Notes: generated from the letters alone by a model not told the origin. A stretch of DNA of 64,000 nt from Fusarium oxysporum f. sp. lycopersici 4287 (GCF_000149955.1 NC_030988.1:453047-517046), one strand, 5' to 3'; shown: positions 46,620-58,079, numbered from the stretch's first letter. Numbers and translations: made by a program.

Positions 46620-47825
46620 GATGTCTCAAGCACCAATCAGAAATCCAAGTCAACCCCCTTATCAGAGTCGAGTCTACCCCAACGCTAGTCCACTTTTCGA
46701 AATTCATCATTGGTGCTGGCCAATATCACCTTGCCAACTGGTACCGAGAAAGCAACCTCCCGGCCGACTGGGTTATTGCAACGAGCCAAAATGGTTGGAC
46801 AAATAATGAGCTGGGTCTTGAGTGGCTAAAGCACTTTGATCGGTCTACAAGTAACCGATCAGTTGGTGCCTATCGTCTTCTGATCCTCGATGGCCACGAA
46901 AGCCACCACTCTGCTGACTTTGAGAGATACTGCCAGGATAATAAGATTATCACGCTTTGTATGCCACCTCATGCATCTCACCTACTTCAGCCTCTTGATG
47001 TTGGGTGCTTTGCAGTGCTGAAACAGGCTTATGGTCGACAAATAGAGCATCTGATTAGATGCTCTATAACCCACATTTCTAAGACCGAGTTCTTCCCAGC
47101 CTTTTATGCCGCCTTTAAAGCTACTTTCACAGAAAGCAATATCCGGGGGGGTTTTAGAGGAGCTGGACTTGCTCCTCTTGACCCAGAAGCCGTGATCTCA
47201 AAGCTTGATGTGCAGCTACGAACCCCAACGCCTCCTGGGGAGGTCAGCCAACCATTAACCCCATGGGTTTCAAAGACCCCAAAGACAGCAATTGAGGCTC
47301 AATCTCAGTCTGAATACCTCGAAAAACGAATCAGAAGACATAAAGGCGGCTCCCCAGAGTCAATAATAGAAGCTTTAAAGTCAAATACTAAAGCAACAAG
47401 GGCAATTATGCATGAGGTTGTCTTATTGAGGAATGAGGTCCGAAATCTTCGAGATGCAAATGAGATACTAAGCCGGCGCCGGAGGGCAAAAAGGACTAGA
47501 CTACAGAAAGGAGGGGCAATGACTGTACAGGATGCATCGCAAGTAATTGATCAGATGGATGTTGATGCGCAGATAGTGGCCGAATCATCGAGAAGTGGTG
47601 GTCGAGGAAGGTCAGAGCGACCGGGTGGTCGGCGTTGTGGTGTATGCGGCAAGGCCGGGCATAATGCAAGGACGTGTCAGGTAGTGATTGAGACCTCTGG
47701 GGAAGAGTATGGTAAGTAGTTTTAATTGATCAGATGGTTTATTATGTTTTTAAATGGATTTAAAGTTTAGAGGCTGGAATTTTTGATCAGCATACTTGGA
47801 TGATCAGCATGCTTATCAACCACGT
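46620..47825 (+). mobile_element. pogo/Fot1-type transposon, 5'-truncated
   Basis: The right part of a pogo element: most of the transposase catalytic domain, a 3' UTR with repeated TGATCAGCAT motifs, and the end GCTTATCAACCACGT next to TA at 47826-47827. The left third (CENP-B-like DNA-binding region and left TIR) is missing where the LINE begins at 46619. Confidence 0.82.
46622..47719 (+). pseudogene. pogo DDE transposase, N-terminus missing
   Basis: Family homology starts near 46680. The retained parts are N-G-W-T-N-N-E-L, L-L-I-L-D-G-H-E-S-H (second catalytic Asp), C-M-P-P-H-A-S-H-L-L-Q-P-L-D-V-G-C-F (third Asp region) and F-R-G-A-G-L-A-P. A basic coiled region and a C-terminal C-G-V-C-G-K-A-G-H-N-A-R-T-C knuckle, common in fungal pogo proteins, follow. 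The first catalytic Asp and helix-turn-helix lie in the lost part. The open frame extends left into antisense LINE sequence only by chance. Confidence 0.85.
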
Positions 47826-48029
47826 TATATCTTTCTGAAGTAGCAAACCAGACGACCGAACCAAATGCAAGACGAACACATCATCATTATCGGCACGGAT
47901 CTCAACGCGTCGTGGACAATGGATAACAAAGGGTAGCTTGACCGGGATTACGCGTTTATTTCTAGCCATTTCAAGTCAAGTCCGGTTTTTATTTTATTTT
48001 TAAGTTTACAGTACAACCCAAAAGACCTT

Positions 48030-48692
48030 CTAGCTTCGGCTCTTGATTGTGAATGGCTCACGCGTCCACCTCTCCACGTCCATTTGCATTTGTTGCTGAA
48101 ACGAGGCCCTGCCTTCCCTTATATCCCGTCTAGTGCGATCTGTTGGTTTATTCCAATAGGATACTAAGTTCCGAGTCGGACGAGATCTGCTGTCAGGCCA
48201 TTTCTGGACAGCGAAGCGATTGCCAAAGAACTCTATCAAACGTTTGACTGTGACGGATATGTCTGCGATGGTCTGACGCGTTGCTGCATCACTACCATCA
48301 GGTGGTCCACCTCCACGGAGCACAAGCGTGATCTCCTCTGCGTTGATGAACAAGAAGAGCTCCTCCAAACGCTTCCGGGTTCGTCTTGCCACGATATCTC
48401 CGCTGGGTCGAATATGGTTGGGATCTATGTTTCCCTCTCCATCGCCGATGCCGTCGCAAGGATAGCACGGATTGTCCTCAGTATGATCTTCCCAGTCGTA
48501 CTTGTCGTGTAGGTTTGTCACGACAACAAGACGTCGGACCAATGGGGCGATGGGTACCGGTTCTGTGTCGATATCGTACTGATCACATTGAAACTCGCAT
48601 AACCAATGCAGTCTCACCAAGAACTCGTTCTCGCCATAGTGCACCTCACGAGCCTCCTTCACCATCTGCTTCCCCTTCTCGTCTTTGCCCAT
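48030..48692 (-). CDS. F-box/2EXR-like hypothetical protein, 5' incomplete
   Basis: 220 residues from Met 48692. The segment M-V-K-E-A-R-E-V-H-Y-G-E-N-E-F-L-V matches the E-A-x-x-x-x-Y-x-x-N motif found after the F-box or 2EXR region of many ascomycete proteins. The frame is open upstream to about 48815 without an ATG (L-L-L-Q-Q-L-F just before the Met), so a spliced 5' exon is likely and the true start is uncertain. An acidic loop (D-W-E-D-H-T-E-D-N) and a basic C-terminus follow. Function unknown. Confidence 0.5.
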   Translation of the reverse strand: MGKDEKGKQMVKEAREVHYGENEFLVRLHWLCEFQCDQYDIDTEPVPIAPLVRRLVVVTNLHDKYDWEDHTEDNPCYPCDGIGDGEGNIDPNHIRPSGDIVARRTRKRLEELFLFINAEEITLVLRGGGPPDGSDAATRQTIADISVTVKRLIEFFGNRFAVQKWPDSRSRPTRNLVSYWNKPTDRTRRDIREGRASFQQQMQMDVERWTREPFTIKSRS

Positions 48693-48815
48693 GAATAGCT
48701 GCTGAAGCAGCAGAACTCCGATGGCCTCTTGCCGCTCACAAAATGTAGAAGTCCCATCTCTAACACGATATAATCCGAGTACACAAGGAAGAGTCCGTAA
48801 AATTCCCCTGCATCC

Positions 48816-49400
48816 TTATTTGCTTTTGTACCCTAGTCCTACATACCAAAATCACCTCCACCAGCTTTGTAATGTGGGAACGACCAGGAAAATAACGACA
48901 TTTCAGAGTAGGGGTGGAAGATAAGGTTGGAAAGAAACATAAATCATTGGATGGTTTATATTTCCTTGCAGCCTTCAGTAACGCTTGCAGGCATGCGTTG
49001 TTCAGTCATGTCATATGGACAAAATCTGTCTGCGAGTGACACGCAACCTCATACAATTGGCCCACCTAAATTTCCATGCTTTCTGTGGTGCTACCACCCA
49101 ACCTTTGATAGGTGAATGTACTCGGTGAATATTGTTTTTCATGCACAGAAACGGGTCTAGTCCCAAGTAAGAATTCATTGCATATGCTGTTGTCAAATAA
49201 AATTCTTGGATAACAGTAGTCGGACGGAGATGCTCATGGTGGTGTCTGGCTGGACGAGTCTTATCTTGGTCCGAGGCACATAATGATGGCAAAAGCAAAT
49301 TATCTGGAGTTTCTCAACTATATATTGATCAGACAATACCCTCAAAGTTCCTATAGAAATAATTTTGCCTGTCATTCATCAGCCCGCCTGACAGGAAAAC
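48816..49400. other. No recognisable gene
   Basis: Short open frames without motifs; the 5' exon of the gene on the minus strand may lie here. Confidence 0.4.
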
Positions 49401-51171
49401 ATGGATGAGCAGCAGCTTATTTTTCGCGACGATGACCTCTACAACCAGACTGCACCACGTAAATGGGGTCACCAAATACAACAAGCACCACAATGCATTA
49501 TACTGATGGCTCATTGCAAGTTGTTGGTGTCCAGATCGCCACTGACAAGCCTTGAACTCTCTGGTCATGGGCTTAAGTATAATCCTCGACAAGGCTCAAC
49601 CGGCCATAGAATACTAACATCTCGTCAGATACGACTCATTGCGGGCCAACATTGGTCACTGTACCCATATGGGCCAGGAGGCATTCAGATCAGCATCTGA
49701 ACAGATGGGAAGAGTGGCTGTCCTAACTAAGGCCATGTCTGAGGTTGAGGGCACTGTAAGATATTCTACTTGAGTTATTGTTCAAGAAGTTAACATCCAC
49801 GATTAGATAGAGTGCATAGTGCGATATATTCACAAGAAGCATGGCACGGTAAGAAACGTACGATTGCAGTCTTTAATTACGTCCGGATTGAGAGCAGTAG
49901 ATGAATCCGTCAATACCATTGCTCACGTGAAGGAGAACTTCTCTCAATGGAAATACGAAACGCAAAATGTGCTACGTGCGCTGGACGAAAAGACAAGTAA
50001 GCTTCCAATATCATCTAGTGGCTACTGGGAACAAATTTGACTTAGAACAGCGTCCAACGAGACACAAAAGAAGGAGGCGGAGAGAAAGATTGTTGGAACA
50101 CAAAGATACGAGGAGACGCTTCAGAAGCACAGACAAAAGTTAGAAGAGTCCAGAGAGGTCTTCAACGAAGCCTTACAGGACTACAAGGACACTTACAACG
50201 ACTTCCGAAGTGAGCTTTTTATTTCACTCGCATGTTCGAGGCTGACTCTTATGCCCAAATAGCCAGAGCCCCGGGAGTCGATGCTGTCTTTTCTGCAATG
50301 GCGGCGCTCTTCATGAACCCCAAACTGATAGTTGCTGGAATGTCAGTAGGTCCCCCATAGACACTGGATAGGCGCATTGGGGCAGCCCAGCAAACGATTT
50401 CCAGTTTGAATGACATACTGGGTGAGCTTCAAAATGAGGTTCAATCAACCGTAAGGCTTAGATAACCTGAGCTCTATATTTCCAAAGGTTCATTCTAACT
50501 ACGAAAGGCCGACGTCGTCGCTATATTGAACAAAACCCTCGAAGACCTTACTAAGTTGCAGGAACAGATCGAAAATTTCTTGGAATTTTTGCTTGGTATC
50601 CAGAAGATTATGGCAGTGATCGATGACGGCCATGATCGAGTGTTGATGAGAAACCTGGCGCCTGACGATCTAGATGAGCTGAATTGACCCAGAATTGAAG
50701 CGAGTATGTTATTACTTCTCACGAAAGCTCAGCCATATACTTATTTAAGATATAGGACTTTCTCAGGGACGCTGACCGCATGAAAGACAGATTTCTGATT
50801 GCGTCCAAGGCAGCAGCGCTCTACAATGAGATCTCAGACATGTGCATTATTCCCGGCGTTGCTTGGGTGGGTGGACTGTGTTTTGTCCACTCTTCAAATG
50901 ATGCGTACGAGGAAAGCATCCTGGAGATTCAGACCCAAGAGAGGCAGCTTTGTGAAAGACCCAGACAGCTCATTACACAGGTGAATACCTTGAAGATGAT
51001 AATGTATACTATCGTTGACCGTCGCTTGTACAGAGAGTCGACGAGATCGGTATCGAACTGAAGGTTCTTAGTCGTAAGTCGGCTAAATCGCCGGCAAATT
51101 CCACGACCAAGAGTGTAAAGGAAATGACCGTCGAAGATGGAGAAACTCTTGATGATACTATGGCGAAGTGA
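49401..51171 (+). pseudogene. Multi-exon helical coiled-coil protein, decaying
   Basis: Coding-like blocks connected by plausible introns (for example 49756-49806 GTAAGA...TTAG and about 50212-50262 GTGAGC...AATAG). Blocks read L-R-A-N-I-G-H-C-T-H-M, F-S-Q-W-K-Y-E-T-Q-N-V-L-R-A-L, then E-T-L-Q-K-H-R-Q-K-L-E-E-S, a short hydrophobic stretch (A-M-A-A-L-F-M-N-P-K-L-I-V-A), then L-E-D-L-T-K-L-Q-E-Q-I-E, and end with TGA 51169-51171. A TGA after Y-W-E-Q-I and another after D-E-L-N interrupt the expected frame. The long amphipathic helices around one hydrophobic hairpin resemble a family of large fungal helical proteins of unknown role. The 5' part (49401-49620) is especially garbled. Confidence 0.55.
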
Positions 51172-51280
51172 GACTTGTTCAGAGCTGTAGAATTGTTTCT
51201 GGGGGAAGTCGCTCATTCGGAATGAATCTATTTAGTTAATTTTATTGCCTTCTCCTTCTACACCTCCTACCACTACCACC

Positions 51281-51321
<41 letters not shown>

Positions 51322-52084
51322 AGAAAGGACTGCCTGTAATTCACTAAATTACACACTTTTTGTCCGTGCGCTAGCCCTTTGTCTCCATTATCTTCATGAA
51401 ACTACATCCTTTTTATCCGTGCACGTTGGTTGGAATTTGCTACTGTACCAATTACCACTCACTCAGCGCCAATTAGCCCGTTTCAAAAGCATGGCTTTGC
51501 CGTGTAGTGGGTGTCAGAGCCACTGGAGGGATGGTAATTCCAGGCTAGTCATCTTGAGCTTTGATTTGTTGGGAGACTAGGCGATCAACGACAAGTGGAG
51601 TCTGCTCAGTTAAAACAGACACTAGTACCACTATGGCTAGCCTCTCACCTCCTTAGTCATCGCGTAATCAGTTTCATCACGTACCATGCCCAACTCCACC
51701 CAACCTCATCAATTTCTCCTCCCAAATCCTCACGATGTCGCCCTCTGCAAACACCACAACAAACCACAACCAACGCCCCCCTCACCACCCGCTTCCCGCA
51801 GAAGAAGCCCGTACATCGCTGCTGCACCGTTATAAAATTCCGACTTATACCCACCGAACGAGCGCGCGCGCCTCCTTCCGTGGAATAACCGGGGTGCAGA
51901 AGGGACACGCGCTCCGACTCGCAGTATATCTGGAGTCTGGGCATGACCTCGCAGTTTATCTGGAGGTCACGGGTCGCCTGTCAGCGAAACTGGTTTTTCT
52001 TCTAGGGTTGCTGTGGGAAAGGGTTTGGGATTATAGGTCAGGTACGTGTACGTGTCTTGATATACTAAATTAATTGGTAGCGCG
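51172..52084. other. No gene; contains CTG repeat
   Basis: Open frames here arise from the trinucleotide repeat and low-complexity sequence. The last 100 bp are the likely promoter and leader of the 52085 gene. Confidence 0.5.
51288..51314 (+). repeat. (CTG)9 microsatellite
   Basis: Nine uninterrupted CTG units preceded by ACC and ACT triplets; likely length-variable. Confidence 0.95.
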
Positions 52085-53316
52085 ATGGCGTCGATTCAGT
52101 TAGATGCGGTAAAGGCGGTGCTTGCGTGGCAGCATAATGGTACGCCACGATATCTCGCTGAGCCTGATCCTAAGAGTTCTTCGATTCGATTTACGCTACA
52201 CCTTAATACGACCTCGGCGCTCTTCGAAATTCAGATTCCCATTAGCTATAAGCAACACACCAAGACTTCAGCCATCTGCATTCACGTCAACCCTCGGTCT
52301 ATCATCTCCCTCACACCTTCCGTCGAACAAGACGTCCCCGATCCCGTCAAGCCTGTCCTTGGGTCTACGATATGTCTTAACTTCGAGCTCAACGACGCGA
52401 TCACTATCCTCATCCCAAGCTTTATAAGCGAGCCAGTTACGGCTGCCCGATTGCGTTCCGGAGTCATACTTGACTCGCTCTATGAGTTGGTAGAGACAAC
52501 CTCTTTACGCGTCTACATCCCCGACGATGCATTGTCTCAGGATCAGTTAGAGTCTCTCAGCTCCGCAACCATACAGCAGCTGAATCCATTCTCTGGTCCT
52601 GATTATGACATATCTCGTTGGTTCTCGGGTCGTGGTGCAAAGGTCATGACACTTCGTGATCGTTCCGGCCTTTCGAGAGCCGGGACCTTGACAGATCTCG
52701 CAGTCAAGAGCACCGAGTCAATCGAGCCGGCTGAGACTCCTTCGATCCACCTACCCCTTCCCACAAGCGCAAACGAAGCCAAGACTCAACTGGCAAACGA
52801 AGCCGGGAGGTAGTCCCTAATAACGCCACAATATGGAACAAGCTGCTAGAACTCGAGGCTGTAGTCCATAATCGTACACGACCCAATACCCCCGAGGACC
52901 AGTCACGGCATGTCCAGGAACTACAAGCCGACGTCGCCAAGCTACAGACGCAACTCATCCAATGCGAGAAGACGGCTTTGGACCGAGAAACTGAGATTAC
53001 CAAGCTACAAACACAACTCACTCAATGCGAAAAGAAAGTCGTGGACGGAGAAGCCGAGGTGGTGAAGCTGCAAACACAGCTAACACAATGCGAGAAGAAA
53101 GTCGTCGATCTGGACACCGAACTCGCAGGATTACGATATACCCAAGATAATGCCGACAACGAAGCGAGCGTGATAATAAGCGAGATAGAAGATACCCTCC
53201 GAGAGCACGAAGAAAAGATAGACTTTGTTACAAGAGGGAAGGACGATGATGAGTTTGTGGATATCCTTAAGGAGGAGATACTCAGTGAACTCATTACGCG
53301 TATATCGCGTGGCTGA
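52085..53316 (+). CDS. Hypothetical protein with C-terminal coiled coil, one frameshift
   Basis: The N-terminal frame (ATG 52085, 242 codons) is a beta-rich domain (R-F-T-L-H-L-N-T-T-S-A-L-F-E-I-Q-I-P) typical of a fungal protein family of unknown role. It terminates at 52811-52813. A second frame, open across the end of the first (P-S-H-K-R-K-R-S...G-K-R-S-R-E-V), carries a basic nuclear-localisation-like cluster and then a long coiled coil to 53316. A one-base shift near 52740 would join them, as family resemblance suggests. The coiled coil has three tandem copies of K-L-Q-T-Q-L-x-Q-C-E-K (52935-53110). Function unknown; possibly a nuclear structural or regulatory protein. Confidence 0.6.
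52935..53110 (+). repeat. Tandem coding repeat in coiled coil
   Basis: Three near-identical copies of CTACAAACACAACTCA-type units spaced 66 bp, encoding the K-L-Q-T-Q-L-T-Q-C-E-K-K heptads. Likely expanded by unequal exchange. Confidence 0.75.
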
Positions 53317-53899
53317 AGGTGCTATCATGGTATGTTGTTGATTTTGACGTGCGAGATACTTTGCTGATATGATGAACTAGATTCCAAGTACATAATAACC
53401 TTACAACGACGCATGTAATACGACTGCACGATTGATGTCGCATGAAGGATCTCAATCGTCCAACGAATTTCCGATCAACACTCACGACCTATAACAGAGC
53501 TGCCAGCTTAGCGCACGCAACCATCAAGTGACCATAATGGCCTACTCAACAAGTTTGCCACTGTATGTCGTTTGTTCCACATAACTGCTAAATCTATATT
53601 GACTGTTCCTGCCAGTACGGAGCAAGACCTTGTATCTGTATAATCTACAAGAGCGGCAGAGGACTTCAAATCTGACCCATATCAATGTCTGTGATACATA
53701 ATATAATATATCTGCATGAATATTATTATTTGCCAATTACCCTTGCCGTTTACCTGTATTACTATGACTCTTCCCGTCTTGTGTATGATCGTTGGATAAG
53801 AAGTAACTCGGAATGTATTGACTGTTGTTACCAAAGTCCTATTTCCATCCCACCAGAATCCTACTAATCCTCCAAAAATGGTAAAGAGATATAAGCAAG
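53317..53899. other. No gene
   Basis: Intergenic between convergent genes; probably holds both 3' UTRs. Confidence 0.5.
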
Positions 53900-54577
53900 T
53901 CAGTCCGAGTAATAATAGTCGTAGTCACAATCATCGATGATGTCTCTGCAACTAGTCGGTCCATGGTCGTCGTCCCAATAGCCGCCTGTGTAAGAGTACT
54001 CCGCCCTCTCAAATACCCTGTCGCCATCTCGCAAATCCTGGAAATTGCACCGCCCCGACATCGCTCTCTCAACAATCTCTGTTGCGTCTGTCATTTTATT
54101 GGTATCCACGACCACTTTAGCGTCGTTGGGAATGGCTTGGTTTATGTACTCCAAAGTAGTTGTCAGCCATGCTCTCCACTCCTCTTTCTCGTCATTCATG
54201 TTGTCCCTGCCTGCTCGGTATGGATGTGCAGGTTCTGGCTGCTCGATGACTATTCCCAGTATCGATAGGTTATCAAGAAGCGTGTCGCAGATTGTCGGGT
54301 TCATATAAGAGTCGGCGTCATAAAACAGCCCGTCGGAGTCCAGCATCAGAATCACCTTGCGGAAGTGCTCCCTTGTCTTGAGGCTGAATAGGCTTGCCAG
54401 ATAAGCTTCGCCGGCAGATTTATCCACACATGCCCACCAGGACAGGGCAGGCGAGGCGAGTGAAGAAGCCACATCGGCGTACCAGTCTGACAGCGTCGGA
54501 AACGCAACTCGTGTGATTGATGTTGTGAGGGGTGCAGTTGGTGCGGCCCAGATCACGGAGGGCTCGCCAGAGCTCAT
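53900..54577 (-). CDS. Hypothetical protein with acidic Tyr-rich tail
   Basis: 225 residues from Met 54577. Contains W-W-A-C-V-D-K...L-A-S-L-F-S-L-K and F-R-K-V-I-L-M-L-D-S-D-G-L-F-Y-D, then V-V-V-D-T-N-K-M-T-D-A-T-E-I-V-E-R and a very acidic, Tyr-rich end (D-D-C-D-Y-D-Y-Y-Y-S-D). I believe this is the C-terminal half of an F-box-type fungal protein. The minus strand stays open in changing frames up to 55001, which may hold the N-terminal exon(s). No catalytic motif. Confidence 0.5.
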   Translation of the reverse strand: MSSGEPSVIWAAPTAPLTTSITRVAFPTLSDWYADVASSLASPALSWWACVDKSAGEAYLASLFSLKTREHFRKVILMLDSDGLFYDADSYMNPTICDTLLDNLSILGIVIEQPEPAHPYRAGRDNMNDEKEEWRAWLTTTLEYINQAIPNDAKVVVDTNKMTDATEIVERAMSGRCNFQDLRDGDRVFERAEYSYTGGYWDDDHGPTSCRDIIDDCDYDYYYSD

Positions 54578-55001
54578 GGGAATGATGCAGCAGCTTTGTC
54601 ACTTTCAGCAATCAGCATTATGCTCGACTGTTGAGCTCCAGGCCACCATAACACCCGAACCGGGGGAAAGACGGGTAAGCATGCGAGGGAACCGATTTTC
54701 CAGGGTCGCAGTACCACCACAGGGCCAGGTCAAGGCCATCAAGTCGCAGCAGATCTGTGCGTCCAGAGAGAAGGAGAAAATGATCCAGGGTATACAAAGT
54801 ACCGTCGCGGCCCACGGGACCGATCGCAGCGCAGTGGTGCAGAGTTTGCTCACCGGTTTTGGAGAGAAGGATATCCAAATGACGGCGGCGGATTTGGAAG
54901 GGACGCGGGTTCAAAACGGAAGCAGTCCCCCAAATTTTGAAGTCGCCCTTTTCTCCACTTTCAACTACAACCAAAGCTCGGAACGGGACGAGCAGCGACA
55001 A

Positions 55002-56329
55002 TGAATATACAGCAGCGAAGCGTGAAGGATTGATGATCGCATCGACAAATGCAATCAGTTGGGTTTAATTTTACTATTGTCTGCCTTTTCTTTTGTTTTT
55101 TTCGTAATGGCTTATATTTTTTTTTTTTTTTCCGTCTTCTTTTCTGTTACGGCTTGGTCCAACGTAAGCTCCTATAGGCAGCTAAAAGCACCACCGTAAT
55201 TGCTACAATAGCAGTTATAGCCCAATCTTTTGCCCTGTGGGGTGATGGTTAGGTGCGACCTTTACATTTTCTTCCTCTTCTGCTGCTCTCTCGCTCTGTT
55301 GAGATCAGCCACATTCGACCGTCACCAATCTATCTCTCAACCCCGGTTGTAGAAATAAATGCACTACCGTGGTGGGTCTTGGCAATAATCCTAGAGTTGA
55401 AGGAGCAGACAGGTAGCCCATCGACTGCTCTTCTCTGTGGTCACCTCGCGTTCTTCTTTCACCCGGAAAAGGGATCTTCACAACATAACCCCGGCAAAGT
55501 GTAAACCAAAGCGGTGATCTCGTCGTTACATTGGTCAACCTTACTTTTTCGCATCAGACAGTTTCGTCAGAGCGTTTTTGTTGGCAGCACCAGAGACCTT
55601 AGGTCGTACAGCTGGCCATAGCCACCGCCAGGGCGCGGCTGGTGGACGAAATTCGAAGATATAGGTTGTTACCCGCAGGCCCGAAGTCCACCCTGATAGT
55701 TGAAGGATTGAAAGCGGCCAGCTGCAGCCACAAAGCCTTCCCACAAGCGTGAAAAAGCAGGCCTTGGCACATGTCAGTCCAGGCAGAGGGTCATCGGTTA
55801 CCAAGTGACCATGTAACTGATGCACAAGTCCATTGGGTGCGCAGCTTGAGAAAATGGTGGTCACATTTTGAACCGTCAAAACGCAATTCTCTGTTGTGCA
55901 GCCACACGCGGGTCATCAAACTGTGGGGCGATCCAGGCCAGGGTTCAGACATTCAGTCATATTATACTCGCCACTATGGGGTTTTCTTCGCAGACGCAAC
56001 ACTGGTACTGCCAAGGCGCCCTTAGTTAGCTTCATAGTCCTACCCATTCAACCTTGAGGCGTTGGGGTGTCTTGGGCTTGTCACCATGCATTCTAGAGGG
56101 GTAACTCAGGAGTCATCAGGGGGGTATGGTGATCTCGACGCCGCAGCCACTGTGGATTCGTACAAGGATGCACCTGGTAATCAGCCCATCGGTGCCCTAC
56201 ACGTTCTATAAAGGCGGCTGCCCCGTCTCTCAGTTAAGTCATTTTGGTCCCTTCACCTTTCTCATTTGCTTCGAACTTGGTTTTTTCGCACTCCCACAAA
56301 AAGTGAGCGAGCGAGCCTTTTACTACATC
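55002..56329. other. No supportable gene
   Basis: Includes a T-rich tract near 55118-55131 and, at 55504-55555, a sequence (CCAAAGCGGTGATCTCG...CATTGGTC) that recurs at 59738-59790. The minus-strand frame 55541-55879 has no family match. Confidence 0.45.
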
Positions 56330-56721
56330 ATGGTTTCCACAGGAGGCAAAGCCCCGTGGACTATCCCAACGGTAAGTAGAATCACGCCGCTCATTTCTGG
56401 CTCCAATAACAAACCCCTTGTTGGAAGGTTGACTCCGCCCAAGCTTGTTTCATATACGAAATTCGAAACATCAAAGTCTTTCTGTGGCAACAGCTCGTAA
56501 CGATTGCCGATGGACTGAGCAATAAAGAAACTGCCCGGGAGGAGGTTTTGGGCTTATTGAGGAACAGCGCCGGAGTAGAGGACCAAGGATTTCTATCTCT
56601 ACTCTCTACCGTAGACATGCAGGATGCTATACGTAGCGTCAAATTCGATAAAGAGCGGCAAACATCATCTACGTCAGCCGAAATCCTGGAGCACTACAAC
56701 ACGGGCAACATGTCAACATAA
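56330..56721 (+). CDS. Two-exon small protein, 111 aa, unknown
   Basis: Exon 1 56330-56371 (14 codons, M-V-S-T-G-G-K-A-P-W-T-I-P-T). Intron 56372-56427 (56 nt; GTAAGT donor, AATAAC branch-like site, AAG acceptor, phase 0). Exon 2 56428-56721 ends TAA. The joined frame has no stop and an amphipathic helical middle (F-I-Y-E-I-R-N-I-K-V-F-L-W-Q-Q-L), an acidic helix (E-T-A-R-E-E-V-L-G-L-L) and a polar tail. No signal peptide. The perfect donor and the phase agreement support a real gene. No family recognised. Confidence 0.6.
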
Positions 56722-57444
56722 ACCACAAGAAATCCCCATCAGTTACCGAAGCGACGAAAAGCCCGTCTGAAACGTCAACATTCCTACCAATTACGGAGCC
56801 AAAGATATGCTAGTCGCGAAGAGTCCAAAGGGGAGGAAAGTAAGGATGGGTTCAAGTACTCAGGCAGTGGAGAGGAGTAGAGATCCAGCATCAGAAAGAG
56901 GAGGGGCTGATTGAAGTTCAAGTGTCGAAAGTATCTAGATTGCCGTTCCTTTAACTATTTTTCGATTTACGACTGCTATTTCTGTAATATCTGTGCACTC
57001 TATCCAATCGGTGCACTCAAAGTTTATCGCTACTGTACGCAGTCGTGGTGGTAATTCGACGAAATACAACAAGTCTGGCCCGTGCACGTTGCTGGGTTAT
57101 CCATGCACGCGTCATGTCCGCGTGTTTCGTTCAATTGCCAAAATACTACTCCGCGCACGCATGACATCTCGAGCACTTCCCGTTAGACCCCTTTTTACAA
57201 AGTATCATCCATTACAGCACTATCAAGGCAACAGGATCCAGTACGTTCCTAAGGTACTAACATTGCTTATATAATGGCTAATAATACCCTTCTCGATAAT
57301 CTACAGCTCTTTTTGGTACCAGCGCCTGTCTCCTATTTTGCACCAGAGAGAGCTGCAAATTCGCATTATCCAATGGCCCATCACGCGTAACAATATATCT
57401 ACACGATAAGCACAACAACTCCACAGAAGCTAGAAAGGGCTAAG
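56722..57444. other. No recognisable gene
   Basis: Intergenic; only short unsupported open frames. Confidence 0.45.
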
Positions 57445-57690
57445 TCAACTTCTGAAATCTTTATCCCCTGCACCCTTAGAACCTGATGATGCATCGCCCT
57501 GAGCTGGCACGACAAGCTGCAAGTTTATAAAGGCTTCGCCTGCATCAACTGCCAATTTCGCACTATTAATATCCAGTCGACGCGACGCCACCAGTCTAAC
57601 CCGCCGGATGATTGCTGCGACTCTGGAGCCAGGTCTGCCCGACACCGTCGCCGTCGCGATCTTGACCAGCAGTCCGAGTATGTCTATCTG
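57445..57690 (-). pseudogene. Gene relic or terminal exon, unknown
   Basis: About 80 codons ending at 57445, beginning after an acceptor-like TCTGCAG (I-D-I-L-G-L-L-V-K-I-A-T-A). Protein-like and rich in Ala and Arg, with R-R-L-D-I-N-S-A-K-L and F-I-N-L-Q-L-V-V-P-A-Q. The upstream part is not recognisable, so this is a lone last exon or a relic. Confidence 0.35.
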
Positions 57691-58079
57691 CAGACATGGA
57701 CCACTGGGTCAACACAGAAATACTGGATCTACATCCCTATTGTTCGTCCCATTTTCAGTAAAAGAGCAAATTCTATGTCTCTCATTGGCTTATACCCTTG
57801 CTAGTTCCTATTTGACTGAAAGAGGGATGGTGTTTTCAATCTCCCGCCGGATTTTTGGTAATAAAAGTGAGTGATAAACCTTCTCAGTGGCTATTTATAA
57901 TGTGTCAGGGCCCCCCAATAATACTGTCTTCCTTGATTAACTCAATTGTTAGCTGTTTTGTGTTCGTACTGCGCATATCACCATTTCGACTTACAGTTTA
58001 GCATCTGATAATGTCCCCAGGCATGATAAATAAGCTTATCAACTGTTCTTGAAAATTGTCACTACAGAAATCAGGCAAC

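Noticed and set aside
46490..46680. N-terminus of a fused LINE-pogo protein
   Set aside because: The open frame before 46620 is antisense LINE sequence, open by chance; pogo homology begins only near 46680.
51245..51580. Protein starting with poly-Thr and poly-Ala
   Set aside because: Produced by translating the CTG microsatellite; the remainder has no protein-like features.
58056..58079. Extended start for the F-box gene
   Set aside because: The codon at 58056 is TTG; eukaryotic genes use the ATG at 58080.
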